Source: Myxococcales bacterium
Lineage (GTDB): Bacteria; Myxococcota_A; UBA9160; UBA4427
Assembly: GCA_012960035.1 (NCBI GenBank)
Contig: DUBZ01000135.1
Span: forward strand, 62,001-126,000
Length of the DNA: 64,000 nucleotides
Direction of reading: 5' to 3'
Numbering within the stretch: the first letter of the stretch is position 1; every line of letters starts with the position of its first letter. A program made the position numbers and the translations under genes. Of this stretch, positions 34,080-42,457 are shown in pieces. Under the pieces are notes generated by a model, which worked only from the letters and a program-made list of their open reading frames with translations, did no database searches and was not told the origin of the DNA.

Positions 34080-35030
34080 GGTCGACATCGATCAAACCCG
34101 GTCGCGATGTCTGCGAGACTGGGCGCGGCGAAATAGAAGCCCTGAAGCAGGTTGCAGTACGTTGCGTTGAGGCCCAGTTGCTGAACCATGCCGATGATCG
34201 CGCTGACCAGCTTGAAGCAATGCTCGCTGGAATCGATGTCACCGATGAACGATCGATCGAGCTTTACGATGTCGACTGGGAAGCCGAGCAGATGCGTTCG
34301 CGACGAATAGTCAGTGCCAAAATCGTCGAGGTCAGGAAAGATGACGAATGCTTGACTCCGCCTCCGACTGCATCATCGTGACGTCCTGAATGGTGCCGCG
34401 CAGGAACTGGCTTTTGTTCGCGCCCGGGACACCGACGAAGCGAAGGATGGAAGTCCGCTCGTTGCCGAGAACCCTATTGAGCGTGAGGGAGACCTGGGAC
34501 TCAATCGAATGTGTCCAGACTTCCGACGCGGCATCTCGCCTGTTGGGGTCTGTGGCTTCCAGCAGTTCTTCCAGACCGAACGCAGTGCTGGGGCCAACAC
34601 CGAGTGACGCTGGGCTTCACCGGAGCGTCGTAGATCCTTTTCGTGGAGAGACCAGCTGCCGATGCGGCCGGCGCGCGCTGGGCTTCCGCGAGCTGTCGTC
34701 AGATTTTTGTGAGGGCCGCGACCGTGGCTCGTGCCCGAATTACGAATCGAATGCGTCTGACAAGAACGCTCCACGGAACCGGCTTCGAAACAAAGTCCGT
34801 CGCGCTGGCGGCGTATCCGCTGTCGACCGATGCAGAGTCATCGGCACCCGGTAATCATGGTCACAGGCATGTCACGAGTCTGGGTGGCGTTGCGGAGTTC
34901 TCGGCAGACTTCGGGGGCCCGTCCATCGTCGGGAGTACGATGGCGCGTGGCAGGTCAGGAACCAGAGCAGGCATGCATTGAGCTCAGCCTGGAAATTCGC
35001 GGTCTCAGCGGATGACACGCACCCGGAACG
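34080..35030 (-). pseudogene. Decayed response-regulator/PAS/EAL gene
   Basis: Pieces of a c-di-GMP signalling protein appear in order on the minus strand but in several frames. A receiver-domain part: PEVCRELRNATQTRDMPVT, then a stop, then ATDFVSKPVPWSVLVRRIRF in another frame (about 34965-34750). A PAS part: RIGSWSL, then LEELLEATDP, and RGTIQDVTMMQSEAE (about 34680-34375). An EAL part: DDFGTDYSSRTHLLGFPV and VKLDRSFIGDIDSS, then LLQGFYFAAPSL (about 34345-34125). GGDEF and most of EAL are missing, including the stretch that should hold AEGVE. At least three frame changes or stops show it is dead. Confidence 0.75.
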
Positions 35031-35111
35031 CGAGATATCGCAAGGAGCATCCGCGGCGTTATCTGGCCAGCCGCTTTTGGTGCTTGTGGCGTCATGCGAG
35101 CGGTACAAATG

Positions 35112-35143
35112 AAAACCGCCCGGCTGCTTTCGCAACCGGGCGG
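35112..35143 (-). terminator. Terminator of the C-terminally anchored protein gene
   Basis: Inverted repeat CCGCCCGG (35116-35123) / CCGGGCGG (35136-35143), with extra TGC/GCA pairing inside. On the minus strand it is followed by TTTTC. It lies about 40 bp after the stop of the gene at 35182. Confidence 0.82.
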
Positions 35144-35181
35144 CTAATCATTGCCAAACCTACAAGTTTTCGATTACTCGA

Positions 35182-36288
35182 TTACTTGCGGTTTCGCTGG
35201 CGCATTGCATAGCCGCCGGCCAAGCTCATGAGGCCAACGAGTGCTGCAATGCCCGGACCCGAGATCGACGGGAGAGCGCCAAGCGGACTCCCGACCGTCA
35301 GGTTAAGCCAACCACGGTTGGCGTTGGGGCCCGAAATACCACGGTTTGACACGCTGCCTGCAACCAGGGAGATCGCGCCAACACCGCTTACGCGGGAGTC
35401 ACCCCCGGTGAGCACGAAGACTTCAGCACCGGCCAATGCGGCCGTTACTGAAACCGTCAGCATACCCGTGGTCCACGGACCACCACCACCAGAAGCGGGG
35501 TTCGCAAGGCCAGGGTTCATCAAAGTCGTCGGAGTCGCAGTAACGACCAAGCCACCGGCCGTAACCATGCCCGTCAACTGACCCGACGGAGGCGCAGCAC
35601 CCGGGCTCATGCCCGAGCCGCCGAAAGCATTACCAATTCCACCGGTACCGGTGGAATTGGGGCTAGCAAGCGCCATTGCGATCTTGCAGTTCGCGCCGGT
35701 GCACGGAGGGACACTGCCGCCGCCGAAAAGGGCAACGTCAGCACCACCGAATACTCGACCTGACATCGCACCACCGAACTGAGCAACAGTCTTGGTGTAG
35801 ATCATGAGACCGTTCACGCCGGGGCCCGCTCCTGCGTTAAGGCAGTTCGGATCGCCGGTCGGGGTTACAATTTGCCCCTGGCAGTAATGGACCACCGGTG
35901 CACCGGTGCGGCCACCCGCCACAAGAGATTCGACACCCAACGGGACCGTAATGCCCAAGGACGTCAACACCTGGAACACGGCGGGGTTAAGCGCGAATAC
36001 CGGAATCACAAACGGGACAACGGCGTGCTTCATCTCACCACCCGCGAACACGAGCGCTCGCGGATCAGCACCGGCAGGCTGAGAAATAACCGCACCAGGA
36101 ACCGGCAAAACCTTGCCGACTGGAGGTGGGGTGAAGCCGATTGGAATCGGCAGGCCATCGCCGACCTGGTATCGGGCGTTACCCGACAATGGATGCACAC
36201 TTGCCGAGGCGGTCGCCGCCAAGCCAGCAACGAATGCAAAAGCAACTAACAGGCTCGTCAGTCGCAGTTTCGTAGTAATGGATGTCAT
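35182..36288 (-). CDS. Secreted protein with PEP-CTERM/IPTL-like C-terminal anchor
   Basis: 368 residues. Signal peptide TSLLVAFAFVAGLAATASA, a Gly/Pro/Ala-rich body (about residues 31-330) with paired cysteines in VVHYCQGQIV ... DPNCLN and VPPCTGANCKIAM, and a C-terminal tail ALPSISGPGIAALVGLMSLA followed by GGYAMRQRNRK. The tail has the three-part form of exosortase-type signals (short motif, helix, basic end), but the motif is not PEP; it is closer to the IPTL-type tail. Start ATG has AGAGGT 8 bases upstream. Flanked by its own terminator and a sigma54-like promoter, so it is a single-gene unit like the PEP-CTERM gene at 3672. Function unknown, probably a surface or matrix protein. Confidence 0.82.
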   Translation of the reverse strand: MTSITTKLRLTSLLVAFAFVAGLAATASASVHPLSGNARYQVGDGLPIPIGFTPPPVGKVLPVPGAVISQPAGADPRALVFAGGEMKHAVVPFVIPVFALNPAVFQVLTSLGITVPLGVESLVAGGRTGAPVVHYCQGQIVTPTGDPNCLNAGAGPGVNGLMIYTKTVAQFGGAMSGRVFGGADVALFGGGSVPPCTGANCKIAMALASPNSTGTGGIGNAFGGSGMSPGAAPPSGQLTGMVTAGGLVVTATPTTLMNPGLANPASGGGGPWTTGMLTVSVTAALAGAEVFVLTGGDSRVSGVGAISLVAGSVSNRGISGPNANRGWLNLTVGSPLGALPSISGPGIAALVGLMSLAGGYAMRQRNRK

Positions 36289-36649
36289 TTATTGGACCTC
36301 TTTGGTTATTAAACTGCGTGAAATTCGCATACTGCGTTTGTTTTCGTTTTATCCAGACTTGCCAAGAAGCTTTTCAATTTCCCTTGGAGCGACCCTGTTC
36401 AGGCCTCTTCGTTGTAGATCCGCTGACAGAAGATGTTCCAAGGAACTCAGGCCACAGCGGATCCGAGATTCATATTCATGTACTAACAGTGCAAAACTCA
36501 TTCCAAAGGTGGATGTATAATATAATCAGATACTTATCGGATTTCGATGACATATCTGATGGAATAAGTTTTCCCACAAAGAGAAGCGAGCTGCCCTCTC
36601 GACCACTTTTGGAATAAACCTTCAGATTCCCGGAATCTCCTGGGTTTCG
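36289..36649. other. AT-rich upstream region of the anchored protein gene
   Basis: About 360 bp, clearly richer in A and T than its surroundings. It holds the sigma54-like site (36489-36506). No gene seen. The space between the site and the gene, and the AT-rich stretch beyond it (36510-36600), could carry enhancer-binding sites. Confidence 0.5.
36489..36506 (-). promoter_or_regulatory. Sigma54-type -24/-12 promoter of the anchored protein gene
   Basis: Minus strand reads TTGGAATGAGTTTTGCAC: TGGAA-N6-TTGCA with the GG-N10-GC spacing of RpoN promoters. Transcription would start near 36478, leaving a leader of about 190 nt, very like the other anchored-protein gene. Weaker -24 box than that one. 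Confidence 0.55.
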
Positions 36650-37115
36650 TCATTTTTCTGCCTCCAATTTGGCGGGCTCACTCATGACTTCACCCACCCG
36701 GGAAAAGGGAATGACTTGACCCACGAAGAAGTGGCTCTCATCCGAGGCCAGAAACGATGCAAATAGGGCTTCTTCGGCCTGCGGTGCGCACGTAGCCCAC
36801 TTGAGCCGATCGAACAGCTCCATATGCCGAGACACCCTCAAGCGCTTTGAAGAAGGTGGCGCCGCCGATGACGACCACTTTGCCGGCACGTCGCTCATCC
36901 ATCGTAGGAAGAATGCTCCGACACAGGCGGCGGAGCGGCTGGACCACCCTGTCAAACACCTTGTGCCAGGTCGGGTCGTCCATTTCCGCCGCAGACTTAC
37001 CGAGGTTCGCTGGACCGACCCAGTTCGCGATCAGGACGTCGGATGTCCCCGGCTTCGCTTGCGGCCGCATCCCGAAGGTCCCGAACATCCGCGACCCCTT
37101 CGGCGCCATGGTCAC
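36650..37115 (-). pseudogene. Decayed short-chain dehydrogenase gene
   Basis: Two frames together spell parts of an SDR: DVLIANWVGPANLGKSAAEM, HKVFDRVVQPLRRLCRSILP, AGKVVVIGGATFFKALEGVS and AYGAVRSAQVGYVR in one frame (to about 36790), then EEALFASFLASDES and FFVGQVIPFSRVGEV in another (about 36780-36700). The N-terminal nucleotide-binding motif and the region after the catalytic Tyr are missing, the catalytic Lys position is lost (GAVRS), and a frameshift is needed to join the parts. Broken gene, no product expected. Confidence 0.7.
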
Positions 37116-37264
37116 AAAATTATGGGACCATGGCGGGCCCTTCGACGCAAGGCTGAGGGTCAGGAGTCGAAATCAGCCAATTTTGCCCACACCCCGACTC
37201 AAACCCCGAGGGGCTACACTCTGGATCCTCAGACGCCGATGGGGATTCCACGGGGACCTACAAT

Positions 37265-38704
37265 GTGGGCCGCAATCCCGATGGAACCAACGGGAAATTT
37301 GTGGCCCTCAACCTGGAAAGAAAGACGAACCCTTTGAGCCAAGACACCCAACGAGAACTTGCAGTTGTGATCCTCGCCGCCGGACAAGGCACGCGCATGA
37401 AATCGCGTCGCGCCAAGGTTCTGCACGAGCTTTGTGGTCGATCCATGCTCGGACACGTCGTGACGGCTGCTGAGGCGTTCAATCCGGCGCGCTTGATCGT
37501 CGTTGTCGGACGCGATGCCGAACAAGTAGAAAAAGCATTTGCGGGCAGAGTCGAGTTCGCACATCAGACCGAACTCAAGGGCACCGGCCACGCGGTGAAG
37601 CAAGCACTCCCGATGCTCGCCGATTTTTCGGGCGACGTTTTGATCCTCTACGGCGACACCCCAATGCTTACCGCCGAGACGTTCGCACGCATGCTCGACA
37701 TGAAGAGCGACACCGCTTCCGACTTGTTGATGCTCACCGCGATGGGTCCGATCCCCGGTCGAGTCGTGCGCAATTCCGCGGGCAAGGTGGATCGCATCGT
37801 CGAGGCCCAGGACGCAACCCCCGAAGAACTCGAGATCGAAGAGCGCAACACCGGTGTTTATATGATGAGCGTTGGTCTTGTGCGTGAAGGCATCGCGAGT
37901 CTGAAAGACGACAATCAACAGGGTGAGTTGTACCTGACCGACGTTGTCGGCTACGCGGTGCAAAACGGACTCAACGTTGAAGCGCTGCTGCTGGAAGATG
38001 GCGAGCAGTGTCTCGGCATCAATACCCGGGCCGATCTCGCCCTGGCGACAGAAGCCATGCGCCGTCGGATCAACGCAGCCCATATGGAAGCTGGGGTCAG
38101 CTTCGTCGACCCGAGCCAAGTGTATATAGATGCAGGTGTTGAAATTGGCGCCGACACCTTGATCGAACCCGGATGCGTCATCCAAGGTGCATCGGTGATC
38201 GGCAACGGAGTGCATCTGAAAAGCCAGTGCGTGATCGAGTCGAGTCGCTTGGACGATGACGTCGTGCTCGGACCGATGGCGCACTTGCGACCGAACTGTC
38301 ACCTGATGGCGGGTGTCAAAATCGGGAATTTCGTGGAGATCAAGAACTCGACATTGGGCGAAGGCACGAAGTCGGCGCACCTCACCTACATCGGAGATGC
38401 GACGGTCGGAAGTGGCGTGAATTTCGGCTGCGGAACCATCGTGGTCAACTACGACGGCATCGAAAAGCATCGCTCGACGATCGAAGACGGCGCGTTCATT
38501 GGCTGCAACTCGAACATCATCTCTCCGGTGACCGTTGGGAAAGACGCTTTCATCGCGGCAGGAACAAACGTCAGCAAAGATGTCCCCGATGACGCGCTCG
38601 CGGTTGCCCGCGTAAGGCAGAATAATCTTGAGGCCTGGGTGTCGAAGCGAAACGCGCGACGTAGTAAGCAATACAAGGCCAAGAAAGACAAGAGCAATAA
38701 GTAG
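37265..38704 (+). CDS. glmU: Bifunctional GlmU: GlcNAc-1-P uridyltransferase / GlcN-1-P acetyltransferase
   Basis: Makes UDP-GlcNAc from glucosamine-1-phosphate in the cytoplasm. N-terminal pyrophosphorylase domain: VVILAAGQGTRMKSRRAKVL, ILYGDTPMLT, GRVVRNSAGKVDRIVEAQD, RNTGVYMMSV. C-terminal left-handed beta-helix: NFVEIKNSTLGEGTKSAHLT, YIGDATVGSGVNFGCGTI, NYDGIEKHRSTIEDGAFIGC and VARVRQNNLEAW. The listed start is GTG 37265 (GGGGA ten bases upstream, 479 residues). TTG 37334 would give 456 residues, the usual family length, and is equally plausible. Followed 81 bp later by glmS, so precursor supply for the glycan cluster and peptidoglycan is grouped. Confidence 0.95.
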   Translation: MGRNPDGTNGKFVALNLERKTNPLSQDTQRELAVVILAAGQGTRMKSRRAKVLHELCGRSMLGHVVTAAEAFNPARLIVVVGRDAEQVEKAFAGRVEFAHQTELKGTGHAVKQALPMLADFSGDVLILYGDTPMLTAETFARMLDMKSDTASDLLMLTAMGPIPGRVVRNSAGKVDRIVEAQDATPEELEIEERNTGVYMMSVGLVREGIASLKDDNQQGELYLTDVVGYAVQNGLNVEALLLEDGEQCLGINTRADLALATEAMRRRINAAHMEAGVSFVDPSQVYIDAGVEIGADTLIEPGCVIQGASVIGNGVHLKSQCVIESSRLDDDVVLGPMAHLRPNCHLMAGVKIGNFVEIKNSTLGEGTKSAHLTYIGDATVGSGVNFGCGTIVVNYDGIEKHRSTIEDGAFIGCNSNIISPVTVGKDAFIAAGTNVSKDVPDDALAVARVRQNNLEAWVSKRNARRSKQYKAKKDKSNK

Positions 38705-38785
38705 AACGGTCGCGGGGAAATCGAATCATCGAACACTGAGCGCAGTTTTGCGAAGCTTGTGTCCGACGTGTCAGGAGTAAATGGT

Positions 38786-40621
38786 ATGTGTGGAATCGTT
38801 GGCTATATCGGGCGCGAAGGAAATGCATCGGACATCCTGATCGACGGGTTGCGTCGGCTCGAGTACCGCGGCTACGACTCGGCAGGCGTCGCGATCTTTG
38901 ACGGCGACGTGATCGATGTCCGCCGTGCCGAAGGCAAGCTCAACAACCTCGAAGGCGAAATCCGCACCGCACCGATCGAAGGCCGCGTTGGCATTGGTCA
39001 CACCCGTTGGGCCACGCACGGCAAGCCGTCCGAGCGCAACGCACACCCCCAACGCGCGGGTTCGGTCGTGATCGTGCACAACGGCATCATCGAAAACTAT
39101 CGTGAGTTGCGGCGTCAGCTCGAAGCCGACGGTCGGACGATCGAGTCCGACACGGACACGGAATTGATCGCGCACTGCATTGAACAGTCGATCGATCACG
39201 GAAACGACTTGCTCGCCGCAGTTCGCGAAGCATGTGGACGCTTGACCGGCGCTTATGCACTCGCCGCTTTGAGCGAACGAGATCCCACAACGATTGTGGC
39301 TGCGAAGAACGGCGGCAGTCCCATGATCTTGGGCCTCGGCGAAAAGCAAGCCTTCCTCGCCAGTGACATCCCGGCCATCCTTCCATACACGCGCAACATG
39401 GCGTTCATCGAAGACGGCGAGTTCGCTGTACTTCGGGAAAGTGGCATCGAAATTTTTTCATCCACTGGCGCGCCGAGCCCGCGCGAGTTTAAGACGGTGC
39501 TGTGGGATCCGATCTCTGCAGAAAAGGGCGGCTACGACCGCTTTATGCAGAAGGAGATCTTCGAACAACCCCGCGCGATCACCGACACGATCGGCACGCG
39601 CATCGACGAGACAGCACTCGACATCGATCTCGACGGCATTGCGCTCGACCCAGCATGGGCGAACGACCTGAGCCGCATCAGCCTCGTTGCATGCGGCACG
39701 GCTTCGTATGCGTGCATGGTTGGCAAGTACATGATCGAGCACATCGCCAAAATTCCTTGCGAAGTCGATCTCGCGAGCGAGTTTCGATATCGCAATCCCA
39801 TCTTGAACGACCGCTGCATCGTGGTGCCGGTTTCTCAGTCGGGCGAAACTGCCGACACTTTGGCAGCCCTTCGCGAAGGCAAGAGACAGGGAGCACGCAT
39901 CATCTCGATCACGAACACGCGCGACTCCACAATTGCCCGGGAAAGCGATGATGTTCTGTACACCCACGCGGGGCCCGAAATTGGCGTCGCGTCGACGAAG
40001 TGCTTTACCGCGCAAGTCACTGCGCTCTACTTGTTCGCCGTCAAACTCGCAATTGTGCGCGGTCTCCTCGACCGCGACGAACGCGAACGTTTGCTGCGAG
40101 AACTGACGAGTCTTCCCCGCGTTGTTCAGGAAACCCTCGCCCTCGATGAGCAAATTAAAGAGCTCGCGCACAAGTATTTCAAGAAGAGCGACTTCCTGTT
40201 CCTTGGGCGGGGCATCATGTTTCCGATTGCACTCGAAGGGGCTCTCAAGCTCAAAGAAATTTCTTACATCCACGCCGAGGCGTACGCCGCGGGTGAAATG
40301 AAGCACGGCCCAATCGCATTGATTGATGAGAATATGCCTGTCGTCGTTATTGCGAATAAGGGCCCGCTCTATGACAAGCTGATCTCAAACCTAGAGCAGG
40401 TACGCGCGCGCGATGGTCAAGTAATCGCAATTGCAACCGAGGGCGACACCGAAATCGCCGACAAGGCGAACGATGTCATCTACGTGCCCGACCTCGGCGA
40501 TTTCCTCACATCCATCATCGTTTCGATTCCGATGCAGTTGTTCGCCTATCATGTCGCGACACGCAAAGGCACCGACGTTGATCAGCCGCGCAATCTCGCA
40601 AAGAGTGTCACGGTCGAGTAG
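38786..40621 (+). CDS. glmS: Glutamine--fructose-6-phosphate aminotransferase GlmS
   Basis: 611 residues; converts fructose-6-phosphate and glutamine to glucosamine-6-phosphate, the entry step of amino-sugar synthesis. Class II glutaminase domain starts with the catalytic Cys directly after Met (MCGIVGYIGR); GHTRWATHGKPS, HNGIIENY and the metal-free NTN fold follow. Two SIS domains: CGTASYACMVGKYMIE, VSQSGETADTLAALRE, SVTVE at the C-terminus. ATG 38786 is fixed by the need for Cys at position 2 and by CAGGAG upstream. No glmS ribozyme motif seen in the 81-bp gap. Confidence 0.97.
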   Translation: MCGIVGYIGREGNASDILIDGLRRLEYRGYDSAGVAIFDGDVIDVRRAEGKLNNLEGEIRTAPIEGRVGIGHTRWATHGKPSERNAHPQRAGSVVIVHNGIIENYRELRRQLEADGRTIESDTDTELIAHCIEQSIDHGNDLLAAVREACGRLTGAYALAALSERDPTTIVAAKNGGSPMILGLGEKQAFLASDIPAILPYTRNMAFIEDGEFAVLRESGIEIFSSTGAPSPREFKTVLWDPISAEKGGYDRFMQKEIFEQPRAITDTIGTRIDETALDIDLDGIALDPAWANDLSRISLVACGTASYACMVGKYMIEHIAKIPCEVDLASEFRYRNPILNDRCIVVPVSQSGETADTLAALREGKRQGARIISITNTRDSTIARESDDVLYTHAGPEIGVASTKCFTAQVTALYLFAVKLAIVRGLLDRDERERLLRELTSLPRVVQETLALDEQIKELAHKYFKKSDFLFLGRGIMFPIALEGALKLKEISYIHAEAYAAGEMKHGPIALIDENMPVVVIANKGPLYDKLISNLEQVRARDGQVIAIATEGDTEIADKANDVIYVPDLGDFLTSIIVSIPMQLFAYHVATRKGTDVDQPRNLAKSVTVE

Positions 40622-40680
40622 CGCCGCGCTCGGGAAAAGTTCCCGGGTGGAGGCTTGGTGTCTGGGTTAGCTTCGACACG

Positions 40681-42366
40681 ATGGCTGTTGTGGGATCCAA
40701 TGCACGCGAAGCGCCGAAAGAGTGGATAGACGACCTTGAGTCGTCTCCTCGTGTTCTGCCCGCAATTGCGCTGCTCGCGATCGCACTGCGCGGCGTCATG
40801 GCAGTCCGCACTTCGGTGATGTTCGAAGATGGCCCGCATTTTATCGAAGTTGCGGCGCGGTTTTCGAGCGGGGACATTGCGGGCGCTCTCGCGGACCCCT
40901 ACCACCCACTCTACTCGGCGCTGATCGCGCTCGTCAGTTTCGTGACAGGCAACGTCGAAGTCGCCGCGCTCGCCATTTCAATTTTAGGCGGCACCGTGGC
41001 AGTGGTGGCTACGTACATCTTCTTGCGAGATGCGTTCGATGAAAGAGTCGCCGCGTTCGGTTCGCTTCTATTCGCGATCTCACCCTACGCCGTTCGCTTC
41101 ACCGCGGACGTACAGAGCGAAGGTCTTTACCTCGCATTTTTCGTGTCAGGGGTGGCTCTTCTTTACCGGGGCATAACGCGTGACGACACGCCACTCCTCA
41201 TCGCCGCTGGGCTCGCGGCAGGTTTGGCTTATTTGACGCGGCCCGAGGGCGCGGGACTCATCGCGGTGGGGGGCATCGTGATCAGCCAGCGCTTTGTGTC
41301 GGGTCGTCTTTCATTTACGCGCGCGACGAAATTAGCCGCAGCGCTGTGTGGAAGTGGGCTTGTCGTTGCGGCTCCGTATTTGTGGACCCTCGCGGAGAAC
41401 GACACCGCGGTTTTGTCCGGCAAGAAGAGCTTGTTCCACACGATGGGGCTCACCGCAGAAGCCACGGCTTCATGCTGGATCCTCGGCGGCTTGTTGCTGC
41501 TCGCGCTTGCGTTCGGGCTTCGCGTCGTTCGTCGCAGAGAACCCTTCAACCACTTTCCAAGCGGGATGATTGCCGCAACCCTTATGGCACTTTTAGTGGG
41601 GCAACTCGCGTGGGCGGGAGAAGTCAAGGGATTTGCGTCGGTACTGGTTTCGACGCTGCGACCCGAAGTTGCTGTTTTGGTCGTGCTGGGGTTGGTTGCC
41701 CTTCGCCGCACGGACACCACTCCGCGGGACACGTTCATTGCCGTTGCTCTCATTCTTTATGCCGCGGTCTTGGTTGGCTTGCTCTTGAACTACGGCTACT
41801 TGAGTCGTCGTCACGTCATGCCGCTCCTCCCACTCGCGCTCGGTTATGCAGGCATTGGCGCCGTATTTCTCACGGAAGCGATTGCGGATCGGTTTTTCAA
41901 ACCCGACGCCGACCGACGCGCAGGTGTTTTGATCGTGGGTCTCGCGGCCCTGCTCGTCGTGGGATCGGCGCCGAAAACCCTTCACGATCACCGCGAAGAC
42001 GTGGCTGCCCAGCGGTTGGCGGCCGAATGGCTCAAAGAGCAAGACCTTGCGCCCGGCAGAGTTGCGTCAAACAAACGCCGTACTGGCTACTACGCCAACC
42101 GTCCCTGGCGATCGCTTACCCGGGGAAGTGAGCTGCGACAAATGGATGAACTCGCGCGGGAGCGCGTGCGGTACATCATCGCGGACGATCGCGAGCTAGG
42201 CTACCGCGATCATTTCCCACCGACGCCCGGTTTTGTGCTGCAGGAACTCCATCGCGTAAGCCGCGGCGGCCGCAGCGCCATGGTGTTCGAACTGTTGCCT
42301 CAGGACATTGTTGTGACGCCCAACATTGCGATCAGTGCAGGCCCGCCCGCCGACGAAACGCATTGA
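40681..42366 (+). CDS. GT-C-type membrane glycosyltransferase
   Basis: 561 residues, about eleven helices. First loop MFEDGPHFIEVAARFSSGD followed by ADPYHPLYSALIALVS, then AVRFTADVQSEGLYLAFF and AGLAYLTRPEGAGLIAV, all typical of GT39-like enzymes. The C-terminal 120 residues are soluble (RRTGYYANRPWRSLTRGSEL). Probable periplasmic sugar transfer; donor and acceptor unknown. Starts 59 bp after glmS behind a small hairpin (CGGGAA/TTCCCG near 40640), so co-transcription is possible. Confidence 0.75.
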   Translation: MAVVGSNAREAPKEWIDDLESSPRVLPAIALLAIALRGVMAVRTSVMFEDGPHFIEVAARFSSGDIAGALADPYHPLYSALIALVSFVTGNVEVAALAISILGGTVAVVATYIFLRDAFDERVAAFGSLLFAISPYAVRFTADVQSEGLYLAFFVSGVALLYRGITRDDTPLLIAAGLAAGLAYLTRPEGAGLIAVGGIVISQRFVSGRLSFTRATKLAAALCGSGLVVAAPYLWTLAENDTAVLSGKKSLFHTMGLTAEATASCWILGGLLLLALAFGLRVVRRREPFNHFPSGMIAATLMALLVGQLAWAGEVKGFASVLVSTLRPEVAVLVVLGLVALRRTDTTPRDTFIAVALILYAAVLVGLLLNYGYLSRRHVMPLLPLALGYAGIGAVFLTEAIADRFFKPDADRRAGVLIVGLAALLVVGSAPKTLHDHREDVAAQRLAAEWLKEQDLAPGRVASNKRRTGYYANRPWRSLTRGSELRQMDELARERVRYIIADDRELGYRDHFPPTPGFVLQELHRVSRGGRSAMVFELLPQDIVVTPNIAISAGPPADETH

Positions 42367-42457
42367 GTCGCATCGGCGACTCGATTACTCTCGTTCCGTC
42401 TCGCACCCCTCATCAACACATCCCACCCCCGCCCGCGCCATCCGGAGGCCTACCCCC

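Noticed and set aside
37229..38671. 480-codon open frame on the minus strand
   Set aside because: Lies exactly antisense to glmU, which has all its motifs; long shadow frames are expected with this codon bias.
38705..38785. glmS ribozyme before glmS
   Set aside because: Only 81 bp, with no recognisable ribozyme core or pseudoknot.
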